DNA of 64,000 nucleotides from Fructobacillus pseudoficulneus (GTDB lineage Bacteria > Bacillota > Bacilli > Lactobacillales > Lactobacillaceae), in NCBI RefSeq assembly GCF_900108455.1, contig NZ_FNWS01000002.1, positions 186,001 through 250,000 on the forward strand, read 5' to 3'. The notes below the pieces were generated by a model. It saw only the letters and a list, made by a program, of their open reading frames with translations, did not search any database and was not told where the DNA came from. Shown piece by piece: positions 54,759 to 63,449 of this stretch; position 1 is the stretch's first letter, and each line of letters begins with the position of its first letter. Made by a program: the position numbers and the translations under genes.

Positions 54759-54851
54759 CTGCGGCTCCTTTTTTAAGAAAAATTCTAAGTTATTGCCATT
54801 ATACAGAATTTACCCAACTAAAATTTGCCATAATCCAAATCCAAGAAAATT

Positions 54852-54882
54852 AAAAAAGCCCGATACGTTAATCGGACTTTTC
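54852..54882 (-). terminator. Terminator after pepV
   Basis: Stem CCGAT/ATCGG extended by AAAAG/CTTTT with one mismatch, then TTTTTTAATTTTC on the minus strand. Confidence 0.75.
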
Positions 54883-54892
54883 TTTAAACTAA

Positions 54893-56308
54893 TTATTCAG
54901 GTAAGTTGGCCAAATCAACAATGGCTTGACCATAGATTCCCATTGAACGAACGAGGTCGTCAACGAGGGCAAATTCACCAACTTGGTGCATTGTATCAGG
55001 TGAGTCTGGGAACAAGGCCCCAAAGGCCACCCCACGCTTCATCAAACGGCCGTAAGTTCCACCACCGATCACCTGGTCATGGGCTTCCAAACCAGTTTGA
55101 TCATGGTAAATCTTCAACAAAGTCTTTACAACTGGGTCTTCAGGTGACACGTAGTGCGGTACCTGCGCATGGCCACCAATCTTGGCTTGATAATCCCATT
55201 CAGGCAGGGCTTCATCTAATTGCTTTTCGATGAATTCAGGTTCAATTCCCTTTGGATAACGGAAGTTAAAGTTAATAAAGACGCCATCTTTCAAGTCAAA
55301 CTTTTGAATTCCGACGTTCATTGACAAAGGTCCCATCACGTCATCCTCGTAGGCAACGCCGAGCTTCTTTCCAGTTGGGTCGTCATGTGACAATTCACCC
55401 AGATACTTCAAGAAGAAGGCAGCAGTACCACCAAAGTCATATTGCTTCAAGAACTTAGCCAAGTAAGTTCCGGCATTTTCACCAGTTTCTGGCAAAGAAC
55501 CGTGAACTTGCTTACCGAGCAACTCAAACTTCAATTCATCGCCTTCTGGTGTAACCGTTCCGCGCACCTGCTTGTTTTCGGCCAAAAAGGCGGCGAAATC
55601 AGCAATCGTTTGGTCAGTTGGCAAACCAGTAACAGTAGCTCGGGCAACACCCGGCACCATGTTTGTCCGGATTCCTGAGTCAAAGACTTCCAACTTAACG
55701 GCATCCCCATTTGTAGCTGGTGAAGTCAGGTTAACCTGCAAGTTTCCCTTTTCCCCATTAATAATTGGGTATTCGGCATCTGGTGAGAAACCAAAGGCCG
55801 GCGCTGGTTCAACTTCAAAGTAACGAGTCATCCCCGTCCAGTCATTTTCTTCATCCGTTCCAAAAATCAAACGAACACGGCGCTTTAGTGGCAAGTTCAA
55901 GTCACGAATCATCTTGAACCCATAATAAGCGGCCAAACCTGGTCCCTTATCATCAGAGGCACCACGGGCAATCACCTTACCATCTTCAATCACTGGATCA
56001 AATGGGTCAGTCTCCCAACCCTCACCGGCAGGCATCACGTCAACGTGTGACAACAAAGCCACGTATTCATCAGCATCTTTTGGCCCGATTTCAATGTAAC
56101 CGGCTAAATTATCAATATTCTTGGTCACAAAACCATCACGGTCGGCCAAGGCCAAAATATGAACCAAGGCGTCCTTTGGCCCAGGACCAAGCGGTGCGTC
56201 TTCAGTTGCCTGACTATCATCTCGTACTGAAGCAATCTTCAAAAAATCTTTCAAATCAGCGAGGTAAGCTTGTTCTTCTTCCTTCGCCTTTGCTTGCCAA
56301 TCAATCAT
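54893..56308 (-). CDS. pepV: Dipeptidase PepV (M20 family)
   Basis: 471 residues from the ATG at 56308 (AAGGGGG 8 nt upstream). Cytoplasmic zinc dipeptidase with broad specificity, the last step of peptide use. Metal ligands: LLSHVDVMPAGEGW, ARGASDDKGPGLAA, FGTDEENDW (Glu-Glu), SPDAEYPI and a terminal His in GGTYGRLM context. Length matches Lactobacillus PepV. Divergent from nnrD. Confidence 0.94.
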   Translation of the reverse strand: MIDWQAKAKEEEQAYLADLKDFLKIASVRDDSQATEDAPLGPGPKDALVHILALADRDGFVTKNIDNLAGYIEIGPKDADEYVALLSHVDVMPAGEGWETDPFDPVIEDGKVIARGASDDKGPGLAAYYGFKMIRDLNLPLKRRVRLIFGTDEENDWTGMTRYFEVEPAPAFGFSPDAEYPIINGEKGNLQVNLTSPATNGDAVKLEVFDSGIRTNMVPGVARATVTGLPTDQTIADFAAFLAENKQVRGTVTPEGDELKFELLGKQVHGSLPETGENAGTYLAKFLKQYDFGGTAAFFLKYLGELSHDDPTGKKLGVAYEDDVMGPLSMNVGIQKFDLKDGVFINFNFRYPKGIEPEFIEKQLDEALPEWDYQAKIGGHAQVPHYVSPEDPVVKTLLKIYHDQTGLEAHDQVIGGGTYGRLMKRGVAFGALFPDSPDTMHQVGEFALVDDLVRSMGIYGQAIVDLANLPE

Positions 56309-56381
56309 CCAAATGACCCCCTTACGCTGTGGCAACTCACGTTGCTCTCACCGTTTTCATAATTTTCTCATTATGATTTTC

Positions 56382-56406
56382 ATTATACACACCTGAAGTG
56401 TAAAAT
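56382..56406. promoter_or_regulatory. Back-to-back divergent -10 boxes of pepV and nnrD
   Basis: TATAAT on the minus strand (56382-56387) and TAAAAT on the plus strand (56401-56406) are only 13 bp apart, with a TACAC/GTGTA inverted repeat between. Each promoter's -35 region would cover the other's -10, so the two should compete. Confidence 0.55.
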
Positions 56407-56427
56407 GCTTATCAGAGAGGTGAAAAA

Positions 56428-57261
56428 ATGATTAATTTAACTGAAACAATTGTGCAAACCGTTGTGAACAAACGTCCCAAGCAGTCACACAAGGGTACTT
56501 TCGGCAAAATTTTAATCGTTGCGGGTGACAAAAATCTTGGCGGCGCCGCCATTATGAATGCCCAGGCCGCCGTTTATGCCGGTGCGGGCTTAGTGACCGT
56601 CGCCACTGATTCAGTCAATAAAACCGCCATTCACTCACGTTTGCCCGAAGCCATGGTGATTGACTATCACAGTGATTTCACCAAGCTACTTGAAAGTGTT
56701 GACGTCGTGTTAATCGGTTCGGGTCTGGGTGAGAGCATCGATGTCCTCAAAAAAGTTTTAAATAAAACCAAGGATGAACAGGTCGTGATTCTCGACGGAT
56801 CAGCACTCACCCTAATGGCTAGCTATCAATTACCCCTTCCCGCCGGCCAAATTGTTTTAACCCCCCACCAAATGGAGTGGCAACGCTTTGGCGAGGTGCC
56901 CATCGCTGACCAGGACAAAGAAGACAATAATTGGGAAGCGCTTGTCAGTATGAATCCCGAACCAATTTTAGTTTTGAAGTCAGACCAGACTCAGGTATAC
57001 TTGGAAAATGAAGTTTACCAATTGACCGTCGGTGGCCCCTATCAGGCCACCGGTGGCATGGGTGACACCTTAGCTGGTATCATTGCCACCTTTGCTGGTC
57101 AGTTCCATCCATTGGGCCAGGCCGTCTTGGCAGCAGTCTATACCCATTCGGCCATTGCAGCAGAACTAGCGAAAACAAACTACGTCACCCTCCCCACGGC
57201 AATTGCAAAACAATTACCACAGTACATGAAAAAGATGGCAGAACAAGAACCCCATCTCTAA
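56428..57261 (+). CDS. nnrD: ADP-dependent NAD(P)H-hydrate dehydratase
   Basis: 277 residues. Repairs hydrated NAD(P)H. Ribokinase-like fold: KGTFGKILIVAGDKNLGGAA at the start, AGAGLVTVATD, GQIVLTPHQMEWQR and YQATGGMGDTLAGIIA with the catalytic Asp. The epimerase half (NnrE) found in some bacteria is not fused. Start ATG with GAGAGGTG. The next gene begins 29 bp later. Confidence 0.93.
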   Translation: MINLTETIVQTVVNKRPKQSHKGTFGKILIVAGDKNLGGAAIMNAQAAVYAGAGLVTVATDSVNKTAIHSRLPEAMVIDYHSDFTKLLESVDVVLIGSGLGESIDVLKKVLNKTKDEQVVILDGSALTLMASYQLPLPAGQIVLTPHQMEWQRFGEVPIADQDKEDNNWEALVSMNPEPILVLKSDQTQVYLENEVYQLTVGGPYQATGGMGDTLAGIIATFAGQFHPLGQAVLAAVYTHSAIAAELAKTNYVTLPTAIAKQLPQYMKKMAEQEPHL

Positions 57262-57290
57262 AATGGCACAGTAAAAGGAAGTTTTAACCA

Positions 57291-58109
57291 ATGAAATTCA
57301 TCTCTTGGAACATTGACTCAATCAACGCAGCCGTGGAGCATAGCTCTGACCGCGGTAAGATGACCTGGGGCGTGTTGGAAAACTTGGCCGCAGCCAAGCC
57401 AGACGTCTTAGCCATCCAGGAAACCAAGTTAAAGGACACTGGCCTGACTAAAAAACATTTGGCGGCGCTCACTGAACTCTTTCCGGACTACCATATCTAC
57501 ACCAACTCTTCGACTGCCCGCAAGTCCTACGCTGGGACAATGATGATTTCAAAAGAAGAACCCCTAGCAGTTGATTATCCAACCATCGGTGCACCGGGCG
57601 AAATGGATCAAGAAGGCCGCATTGTCACCCTAGAATTTCCAAACTTCTACGTTTCAACGGTCTACACACCAAATGCCGGGTCTGGTCTGGACCGCTTAGC
57701 CGACCGACAAATGTGGGACGATGCCTACCGCGCCTATATCGACGGCCTCAATGCCAAGAAACCAGTCATCTTCTCTGGTGACTTCAACGTTGCCCATGAA
57801 GAAATTGATTTGAAGCATCCTAGCACCAACCATCACTCGGCTGGCTTTACCGATGAAGAACGGGAAAAATTCACCCTACTATTAGACGCCGGGTACACCG
57901 ATACCATGCGAGCTAAAAACCCTGGTACCCCAAACATCTATAGCTGGTGGGCCCAACGAGTTAAAACTTCTAAGGTCAACAATTCGGGTTGGCGGATTGA
58001 TTACTACCTCGTGTCGAACCGCATTGCCGACAAGGTCACGGACAGCTTTGTCGTTGATACCGGCGCACGCCAGGACCACGCCCCCATCCAATTAGAAATT
58101 AATTTGTAA
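57291..58109 (+). CDS. exoA: Exodeoxyribonuclease III-family AP endonuclease
   Basis: 272 residues. Cleaves at abasic sites in base excision repair. MKFISWNIDSINAAV, AIQETKLKDTG (Glu), STVYTPNAGSG, SGDFNVAHEEID, and the terminal DYYLVSNRIAD and RQDHAPIQLEI. It would act after Ung. Likely co-transcribed with nnrD; ends at a strong terminator. Confidence 0.95.
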   Translation: MKFISWNIDSINAAVEHSSDRGKMTWGVLENLAAAKPDVLAIQETKLKDTGLTKKHLAALTELFPDYHIYTNSSTARKSYAGTMMISKEEPLAVDYPTIGAPGEMDQEGRIVTLEFPNFYVSTVYTPNAGSGLDRLADRQMWDDAYRAYIDGLNAKKPVIFSGDFNVAHEEIDLKHPSTNHHSAGFTDEEREKFTLLLDAGYTDTMRAKNPGTPNIYSWWAQRVKTSKVNNSGWRIDYYLVSNRIADKVTDSFVVDTGARQDHAPIQLEINL

Positions 58110-58111
58110 AC

Positions 58112-58142
58112 AAAAAATGCTGGATTTAATCCAGCATTTTTT
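58112..58142. terminator. Bidirectional terminator between exoA and the DEDD exonuclease
   Basis: AAAAAATGCTGGATT with its complement AATCCAGCATTTTTT, short loop, between convergent genes. Confidence 0.9.
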
Positions 58143-58674
58143 ATTTGTTTCTGACGTATTCTTTTAAAACATCATTGCCAAACATCTCGCTTTGGTAAAT
58201 CAAGATTTCAGCACAGGCTAAGGCATCAGCCAAGGCATTGTGATGATTTTCCAGCTCAATTTTCAAAGCGGCCGAAACCGTATTTAATTTGTGGTTGGCC
58301 AAATCCGGCAATAAACGCCGCGACGTCTTCACTGTGTCTAACAGCTGGTAATGGGCTTCCGGCAAGCGGTAATAATCCAAACAAGCACGCAAAACCGAAG
58401 CATCAAAGGTCGCATTATGCGCCACCATCAGCTTTTCTTCCGTAAACAAGGGCGCGATTGTCGGCCAAATCTCAGCAAATGTCGGCGCATTGATAACGTC
58501 CTTGGGATAAATGCCATGAATTTGAGAATTCCGGGCCGAAAAGGCCGTTGGTGGCTTAATCAACGAATAAAATTGATCGACAACTTTATTATCGCGAACA
58601 ACGACCAGGGCCAATGAAACGGCCGAGTGGCGTTCATTGCTGGCCGTTTCAAAATCAAAGGCGGCAAAATTCAT
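58141..58674 (-). CDS. DnaQ-like DEDDh 3'-5' exonuclease
   Basis: 177 residues, a stand-alone exonuclease domain. DEDDh residues: AAFDFETASNERHSA (Asp, Glu), VAHNATFDASVLRA (Asp) and HHNALADALACAEIL (His, Asp). It resembles the epsilon-like proofreading or RNase T-type nucleases; the substrate is not decided. Overlaps the GNAT gene by 4 bp. Confidence 0.88.
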   Translation of the reverse strand: MNFAAFDFETASNERHSAVSLALVVVRDNKVVDQFYSLIKPPTAFSARNSQIHGIYPKDVINAPTFAEIWPTIAPLFTEEKLMVAHNATFDASVLRACLDYYRLPEAHYQLLDTVKTSRRLLPDLANHKLNTVSAALKIELENHHNALADALACAEILIYQSEMFGNDVLKEYVRNK

Positions 58675-59192
58675 GCTAAAATCAGCTCCATCTTTACTAA
58701 GTTTGCTTGGCGACCGGATTGCAATAAAATCGGCATAGTATCCTCACCAACCTCGACAAAGCCCAACGTGTGGTATAAGTGTCGAGCAACCTCATTCGTT
58801 TCATCAACATCCAGCCATAACCGGTCATAACCAACTTTTTTTGCCCAGTCAATCAAGGCTTCCATTGTTAACCGACCTAGTCCCCGGCCTTGATGCTCGG
58901 CCAAAATGGCAATGCCAACTTCACCGTCGGCAATTGAGGCAATCCCAACCTGTAGTTGCTTACCGTTTTTGGCATTGGCCCACAATAGCCAAGTCTTTTG
59001 CGGTTGGGCTGCGGCGGCTACCAAGGATTCATCTTGCTCCTGTTGGGCCAATGAGTCACGCGCTTCGGCCAACTCAAAGGTATCCGATTCCTGCTTTAAA
59101 ACAGTCAACAAGTCTTGCGCAGCTTGGGCCTGGCTCAAATCAAGCCCTTGCAGTGAATATTGATATTCAGTCATGTCCGTTTCCGCTGCCAT
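58671..59192 (-). CDS. GNAT-family N-acetyltransferase
   Basis: 173 residues. The acetyl-CoA loop is AILAEHQGRGLGRLTMEALI (Q-x-x-G-x-G), followed by LWLDVDETNEVARHLYHTLG and FVEVGED. The order tsaE-acetyltransferase recalls tsaE-tsaB-rimI clusters, but the long N-terminal region does not look like RimI, so it is more likely a general GNAT. The ATG overlaps the tsaE stop (TAATG). Confidence 0.85.
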   Translation of the reverse strand: MAAETDMTEYQYSLQGLDLSQAQAAQDLLTVLKQESDTFELAEARDSLAQQEQDESLVAAAAQPQKTWLLWANAKNGKQLQVGIASIADGEVGIAILAEHQGRGLGRLTMEALIDWAKKVGYDRLWLDVDETNEVARHLYHTLGFVEVGEDTMPILLQSGRQANLVKMELILA

Positions 59193-59647
59193 TAGTCGAG
59201 CTTCTCCTCAATTTCTTCAGCTTGGCCGATGCCACGAACCGTGATTTCTCGATCACTTTCACCCTCACCTAAACGAGTAAAGGTCATTTCTAACCGATCA
59301 TTGGGTAACAAATCAGCCATGTATTGTGGCCACTCAATTAAGGTGACACCGTCCGTCCCCAGGTAGTCTTCAAAGCCCTGATCAGCCGCACCGGCGTTTT
59401 CCAACAGGTAGGCATCAAAGTGATACAGGGGAATCCGGCCCTCTTCATAGGTATTCAAAATATTAAAAGTCGGACTTTTAACCCGACTTTGTATGCCAAG
59501 AGCAGCAGCCAAACCTTGGGTAAAGGTGGTCTTGCCGGCACCAAGGTCGCCTTGCAAGGTGACCACCAAGCCAGGATAAACCAAGTCCGCTAATTTTTTA
59601 GCCAAAGCTTGAGTCGCTTTGGGATTATTTGTTTGATAACTTTTCAT
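59192..59647 (-). CDS. tsaE: tRNA threonylcarbamoyladenosine synthesis ATPase TsaE
   Basis: 151 residues. ATPase of the TsaBDE complex that makes t6A37. Walker [17 protein letters not shown] near 34-49, [20 protein letters not shown] and [13 protein letters not shown]. First gene of a tsaE-GNAT-exonuclease operon. The ATG at 59647 is 7 nt after a TATAAT box; the sequence between is AAGGATT, so the transcript may lack most of the ribosome site. Confidence 0.95.
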   Translation of the reverse strand: MKSYQTNNPKATQALAKKLADLVYPGLVVTLQGDLGAGKTTFTQGLAAALGIQSRVKSPTFNILNTYEEGRIPLYHFDAYLLENAGAADQGFEDYLGTDGVTLIEWPQYMADLLPNDRLEMTFTRLGEGESDREITVRGIGQAEEIEEKLD

Positions 59648-59654
59648 AATCCTT

Positions 59655-59663
59655 ATTATAACA
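59655..59663 (-). promoter_or_regulatory. Extended -10 promoter against the tsaE start
   Basis: TGT-TATAAT on the minus strand ends 7 nt before the tsaE ATG. Confidence 0.65.
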
Positions 59664-59760
59664 CGGTCAATAACTGAACCGAATTAGTCGAATTCCTACC
59701 ACATTTTGAGATATTAGGAGTACAATGAAAATACTTAGAAATTTTGAAAGGATAATTTTC

Positions 59761-60471
59761 ATGTCAAACTCTACTTTATTTCAAGTCGGTACCATGCAAT
59801 TACTTGCCAATAGCCTCCTTGATGGAACGATGTCAATCGGCGACCTTCTCAAGCACGGTGATTTTGGAATCGGAACCGGACAAGGACTCGATGGTGAGTT
59901 AATTATTTTGGACGGCAAGGCATATCACACTTTAGTTTCTGGCGAATGTGAAACACCAGACGCTAGCTTTACTACTCCCTTTGCTGCCGCTCACCATGGC
60001 GACTTCAAAGATTTCGGCCAAGCCGAAAACGATTCACTAGAAGAAGTTTTGAATAATGCCGTTGCAGCTCTTCGGGCACAAAATCAATTTGTTGCTCTTT
60101 TGGTCGAAGGTGAATTTGAGACGATGACCACTCGGTCTGCAGCTGGTAGCCAAAAGCCTTACCCTTCTTTGACAGAAGCCGCTGAAAAGCAACAAGTCTT
60201 TAACGGCACAAAAGTTAAGGGTCGCCTTTTGTCTTACTATGCACCAGCCATTTACCAAGGGGTTACCGTTGCCGGTTTCCACTCACACTTCCTTGCCGAT
60301 GACCACAACCTTTCCGGTCACGTTCTCACTGGAAAAGTTTTGAACGCCACGGTCAAAGTTCAATTGCTCGATACCATCGAACAGGTTTTGCCAGTTGATA
60401 ACGCCGACTTTAAGGCCGCTGATTTAACTGACCTAACCATGGTTCACAAGGCCATCGAAGCTGCCGAATAA
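59761..60471 (+). CDS. aldB: Alpha-acetolactate decarboxylase
   Basis: 236 residues from the ATG at 59761 (GAAAGGATAA 6 nt upstream); a 12-codon longer frame lacks a ribosome site. Converts acetolactate to acetoin, diverting pyruvate carbon and limiting acetolactate. QVGTMQLLANSLLDG, GIGTGQGLDGELIIL and the zinc-binding GFHSHFLADDHNLSGHVL (three His) are diagnostic. Single gene, plus strand; no acetolactate synthase is in the window. Confidence 0.95.
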   Translation: MSNSTLFQVGTMQLLANSLLDGTMSIGDLLKHGDFGIGTGQGLDGELIILDGKAYHTLVSGECETPDASFTTPFAAAHHGDFKDFGQAENDSLEEVLNNAVAALRAQNQFVALLVEGEFETMTTRSAAGSQKPYPSLTEAAEKQQVFNGTKVKGRLLSYYAPAIYQGVTVAGFHSHFLADDHNLSGHVLTGKVLNATVKVQLLDTIEQVLPVDNADFKAADLTDLTMVHKAIEAAE

Positions 60472-60484
60472 CATCAGCAACACA

Positions 60485-60515
60485 AAAAAGACTGTCCATT
60501 CCGGACAGTCTTTTT
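60485..60515. terminator. Bidirectional terminator between aldB and queA
   Basis: Perfect 13-bp stem AAAAAGACTGTCC/GGACAGTCTTTTT with a 5-nt loop. Confidence 0.9.
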
Positions 60516-60516
60516 C

Positions 60517-61578
60517 TTATCGATGAATGTACATCGCATCCCCGAAGGAGAAGAAACGGTATTTCTCCTCAACGGCATGCTCATAGGCATTCAAAATGTT
60601 TTCCCGACCAGTAAAGGCCGCCACTAGCATCACTAGCGTTGATTTTGGCAAATGGAAGTTCGTGATAAAGGCATCCACCACCTGCCACTGATAACCAGGC
60701 TTAATAAAGATGTCAGTCCACCCCGAATCAGCCTGAATTTCGCCAGCAAATTTGGAACCAATCGTCTCCAAAGTCCGAATCGATGTCGTACCAGTGGCCA
60801 CGATTCGACCACCGCGCGCCCGTGTTTGATTCAACTTGGCGGCAGCGTCTTCACTCAATTGATAAAATTCCGAATGCATCTTGTGGTCTTCGATATTATC
60901 TTCTTCCACTGGACGGAAGGTTCCCAAACCAACGTGGAGGGTCAGTTCGACTAGGTCAACTCCCTTATCGGCCACCTTCTGCAGCAATTCCGGCGTCCAA
61001 TGCAAACCGGCAGTTGGCGCAGCGGCCGAACCATCGACCTTTGAATAAACCGTTTGATAACGTTCCTGATCGTCCAATTTTTCCTTAATGTAAGGTGGCA
61101 ACGGCATTTCACCCAATTCGTTCAACCGTTCCATAAAAATCCCATCATAAGAAAATTCGACAAAGCGACCACCGTGTTCCAGTTCACCAACCACGGTCGC
61201 AGTCATAACAGGATGAGCCGGATCATCCCCAAAGACAATCGTCGATCCAATCGGCGACTTTTTGGCTGGCTTCACCAAGGTCTCCCAAACATCATCATGG
61301 TCTTGGCGCAGCAACAAAACTTCGGCATGGCCACCCGTTTCGGGACGAACACCGTGCAAACGTGCTGGCAAAACCCGGGAATTGTTCATTACTAGGGCAT
61401 CCCCTGGCTGCAAATATTCTAAAATATCATAAAAATGCTTATCTTCGTAAGCACCAGTATCGGCATTTAACACCAGTAATCGTGAGGTGTCACGGTCCTT
61501 TAACGGTGTTTGCGCAATCAATTCCTGTGGCAAATGGTAGTCAAAATCTGATAATTGGTAGTGCTTTTCTTCAGTCAT
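60517..61578 (-). CDS. queA: tRNA ribosyltransferase-isomerase QueA
   Basis: 353 residues from the ATG at 61578 (AAAGAGA upstream). Transfers ribose from SAM to 7-aminomethyl-7-deazaguanine in queuosine synthesis. [51 protein letters not shown] and [11 protein letters not shown] are diagnostic. Follows ruvB, the common ruvB-queA order. tgt is not in the window. Confidence 0.96.
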   Translation of the reverse strand: MTEEKHYQLSDFDYHLPQELIAQTPLKDRDTSRLLVLNADTGAYEDKHFYDILEYLQPGDALVMNNSRVLPARLHGVRPETGGHAEVLLLRQDHDDVWETLVKPAKKSPIGSTIVFGDDPAHPVMTATVVGELEHGGRFVEFSYDGIFMERLNELGEMPLPPYIKEKLDDQERYQTVYSKVDGSAAAPTAGLHWTPELLQKVADKGVDLVELTLHVGLGTFRPVEEDNIEDHKMHSEFYQLSEDAAAKLNQTRARGGRIVATGTTSIRTLETIGSKFAGEIQADSGWTDIFIKPGYQWQVVDAFITNFHLPKSTLVMLVAAFTGRENILNAYEHAVEEKYRFFSFGDAMYIHR

Positions 61579-61618
61579 AAATCTCTTTTTCAATTCTTTT
61601 ACATAAAACAAGAAAGTC

Positions 61619-61644
61619 TCGGCCACAATTTTTCTCATGGCCGA
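61619..61644 (-). terminator. Weak terminator or hairpin after ruvB
   Basis: CGGCCA/TGGCCG stem (61620-61625, 61638-61643) with a 12-nt loop; minus-strand tail AGACTTTCTTG is T-poor, so read-through into queA is likely. Confidence 0.4.
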
Positions 61645-61657
61645 AAATTTTTATTTG

Positions 61658-62713
61658 CTATTTTTCTGCTGGAACAGGACGACCAAGGTGCCGGTAAGCT
61701 GCCTCAGTGACCACTCGACCACGCGGTGTCCGCTGAATGAAGCCTAACTGCAGCAAATATGGTTCCACCATCGCTTCCAACGTATCCGCTTCTTCGCCAA
61801 TGTTAGCCGCAATGGTATTCAAACCGACCGGGCCCCCATGGTAAAAATCAATCATCGCATTGAGCAACTTATGGTCGGTATCATCCAACCCCTTTTGATC
61901 AACACGAAGCTTATCCAAGGCCATTTCGACCAAATCCGTATCAATGGCAGCCTGACTCGATACCTGAGCAAAGTCACGAACCCGCTTCAACAGCCGGTTG
62001 GCAATTCGCGGTGTTCCTCGTGACCGTGAAGCGACCGCGTAGGCCCCTTCCTTGGTAATCGGCGCATCAAAAATGTCGGCCGTTCGGGTCACAATTTGCT
62101 GGAGGTCTTCTGGTTGGTAGTACTCCAAGGAATTAATAATCCCAAACCGATCTCGGAGGGGCTTTGATAGCATCCCTGGTCGAGTTGTTGCGCCCACCAA
62201 GGTAAAAGGTGGCAAAGGAAAGTGAACCGCACGCGCGGTTGGGCCCTGGCCAACCATAATGTCGATGAAATAATCTTCCATCGCGGAATAGAGCATTTCT
62301 TCCACATTGGTTGGCAGGCGGTGAATTTCATCGATGAAGAGGACATCCCCAGGTTCCAAGCCATTCAGCAAGGCAACCAAGTCGCCGCCCTTTTCAATCG
62401 CCGGCCCGGAAGCGGTCTTTAAATGGACGCCCAGTTCGTTGGCAATAATCATCGCCAACGTTGTCTTTCCTAGTCCCGGTGGTCCAAACAAGAGAACGTG
62501 ATCCAAGGCTTCTTCACGCATCTTAGCAGCCTTTAAGTAGACGGCCAGCTCTTCTTTTAACGGTCCTTGTCCAATGTATTCTCGGAGATACTTAGGGCGC
62601 AATGATAATTCATCAGAGTGCTCCGTTTCATTGGCGGCAGCATTGCGCAACAGTTCATCCGTTTCGTTTTGGCCTTCAAACCAGGTATTAAATTGTGGGT
62701 TTTCATCAGTCAT
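61658..62713 (-). CDS. ruvB: Holliday junction branch-migration helicase RuvB
   Basis: 351 residues from the ATG at 62713, the position expected from [12 protein letters not shown] near residue 40. A longer frame runs back through the rdgB terminator and is not coding. AAA+ motifs: [46 protein letters not shown], and the winged-helix [17 protein letters not shown]. No ribosome site precedes the ATG; a TATAAT box ends 7 nt upstream. ruvA is not adjacent here. Confidence 0.96.
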   Translation of the reverse strand: MTDENPQFNTWFEGQNETDELLRNAAANETEHSDELSLRPKYLREYIGQGPLKEELAVYLKAAKMREEALDHVLLFGPPGLGKTTLAMIIANELGVHLKTASGPAIEKGGDLVALLNGLEPGDVLFIDEIHRLPTNVEEMLYSAMEDYFIDIMVGQGPTARAVHFPLPPFTLVGATTRPGMLSKPLRDRFGIINSLEYYQPEDLQQIVTRTADIFDAPITKEGAYAVASRSRGTPRIANRLLKRVRDFAQVSSQAAIDTDLVEMALDKLRVDQKGLDDTDHKLLNAMIDFYHGGPVGLNTIAANIGEEADTLEAMVEPYLLQLGFIQRTPRGRVVTEAAYRHLGRPVPAEK

Positions 62714-62720
62714 TACTACT

Positions 62721-62726
62721 ATTATA
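62721..62726 (-). promoter_or_regulatory. -10 box against the ruvB start
   Basis: TATAAT on the minus strand ends 7 nt before the ruvB ATG. It is not of TGn type and no -35 is evident. Confidence 0.6.
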
Positions 62727-62761
62727 GCGCACTTATTCCAGAGATTTCTTGGCCTTTTACC

Positions 62762-62791
62762 AAAAAGAAAAACGCCCTGTTTCAGGCGCTT
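62762..62791 (-). terminator. Terminator after rdgB
   Basis: GCGCCTG/CAGGGCG stem with a 3-nt loop, then TTTTTCTTTTTG on the minus strand. Confidence 0.8.
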
Positions 62792-62802
62792 TCCATCAAA
62801 TT

Positions 62803-63408
62803 TTATTTGTTTAACCAAATGGGCATTGCGGCAACCAACTGTTCCAAAGCTCGTCCACGATGTGACACGTGGTTTTTTTCATCAACCGTCATTTGAGCAA
62901 AGGTTTTACCAGCTGGTTCATAATAAAAAATTGGATCATAGCCAAACAAATTATCTCCGGCCGGCTCCTCTGTAATTAAGCCGTCAACCTGGCCACTGAC
63001 AACCAAATCCTCTCGCCCTGGGCCAATCAATTCCATCACCGTGGTGAAATGTGCTTGTCGTTCCGTTCCGCTTTTACCAGCGAGCTTAGTCAAAACCTTC
63101 GCATTATTCGCGGCATCATCATGGTCGCCTGCATAGCGGGCCGAATAGACGCCAGGCTCACCACCAAGAGCCGGAATCGTCAAGCCAGAATCATCTGCCA
63201 GAATATAATCTGCCGGGTAGACTGACTGCAAGGCGGCTGTCTTCTTATGGACATTTTCGGCAAAGGTCGTACCATCTTCTACAATTTCTGGTACCTGATC
63301 CAAGTCCTTCAAGGATAATACTTGCAAATCAATTTTGGCCTGGTCTAAGGCCTCTTTAATCTCAACAACTTTATGAGCATTTCCCGTCGCAATAATTAGG
63401 CGTGGCAT
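62803..63408 (-). CDS. rdgB: dITP/XTP pyrophosphatase (RdgB/HAM1)
   Basis: 201 residues. Hydrolyses non-canonical purine NTPs so deaminated bases do not enter [19 protein letters not shown] at the start, [47 protein letters not shown] and HRGRALEQL. The gene follows the glutamate racemase gene by 41 bp; murI-rdgB is a usual Firmicute pair. Confidence 0.97.
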   Translation of the reverse strand: MPRLIIATGNAHKVVEIKEALDQAKIDLQVLSLKDLDQVPEIVEDGTTFAENVHKKTAALQSVYPADYILADDSGLTIPALGGEPGVYSARYAGDHDDAANNAKVLTKLAGKSGTERQAHFTTVMELIGPGREDLVVSGQVDGLITEEPAGDNLFGYDPIFYYEPAGKTFAQMTVDEKNHVSHRGRALEQLVAAMPIWLNK

Positions 63409-63449
63409 TATGTCTCCCTTAAATTTCTTCTATCCGTTCGTCTTTCGGT

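Noticed and set aside
61620-61643. A small regulatory RNA between queA and ruvB
   Set aside because: Only a simple hairpin with a poor T tail is present, with no promoter of its own.
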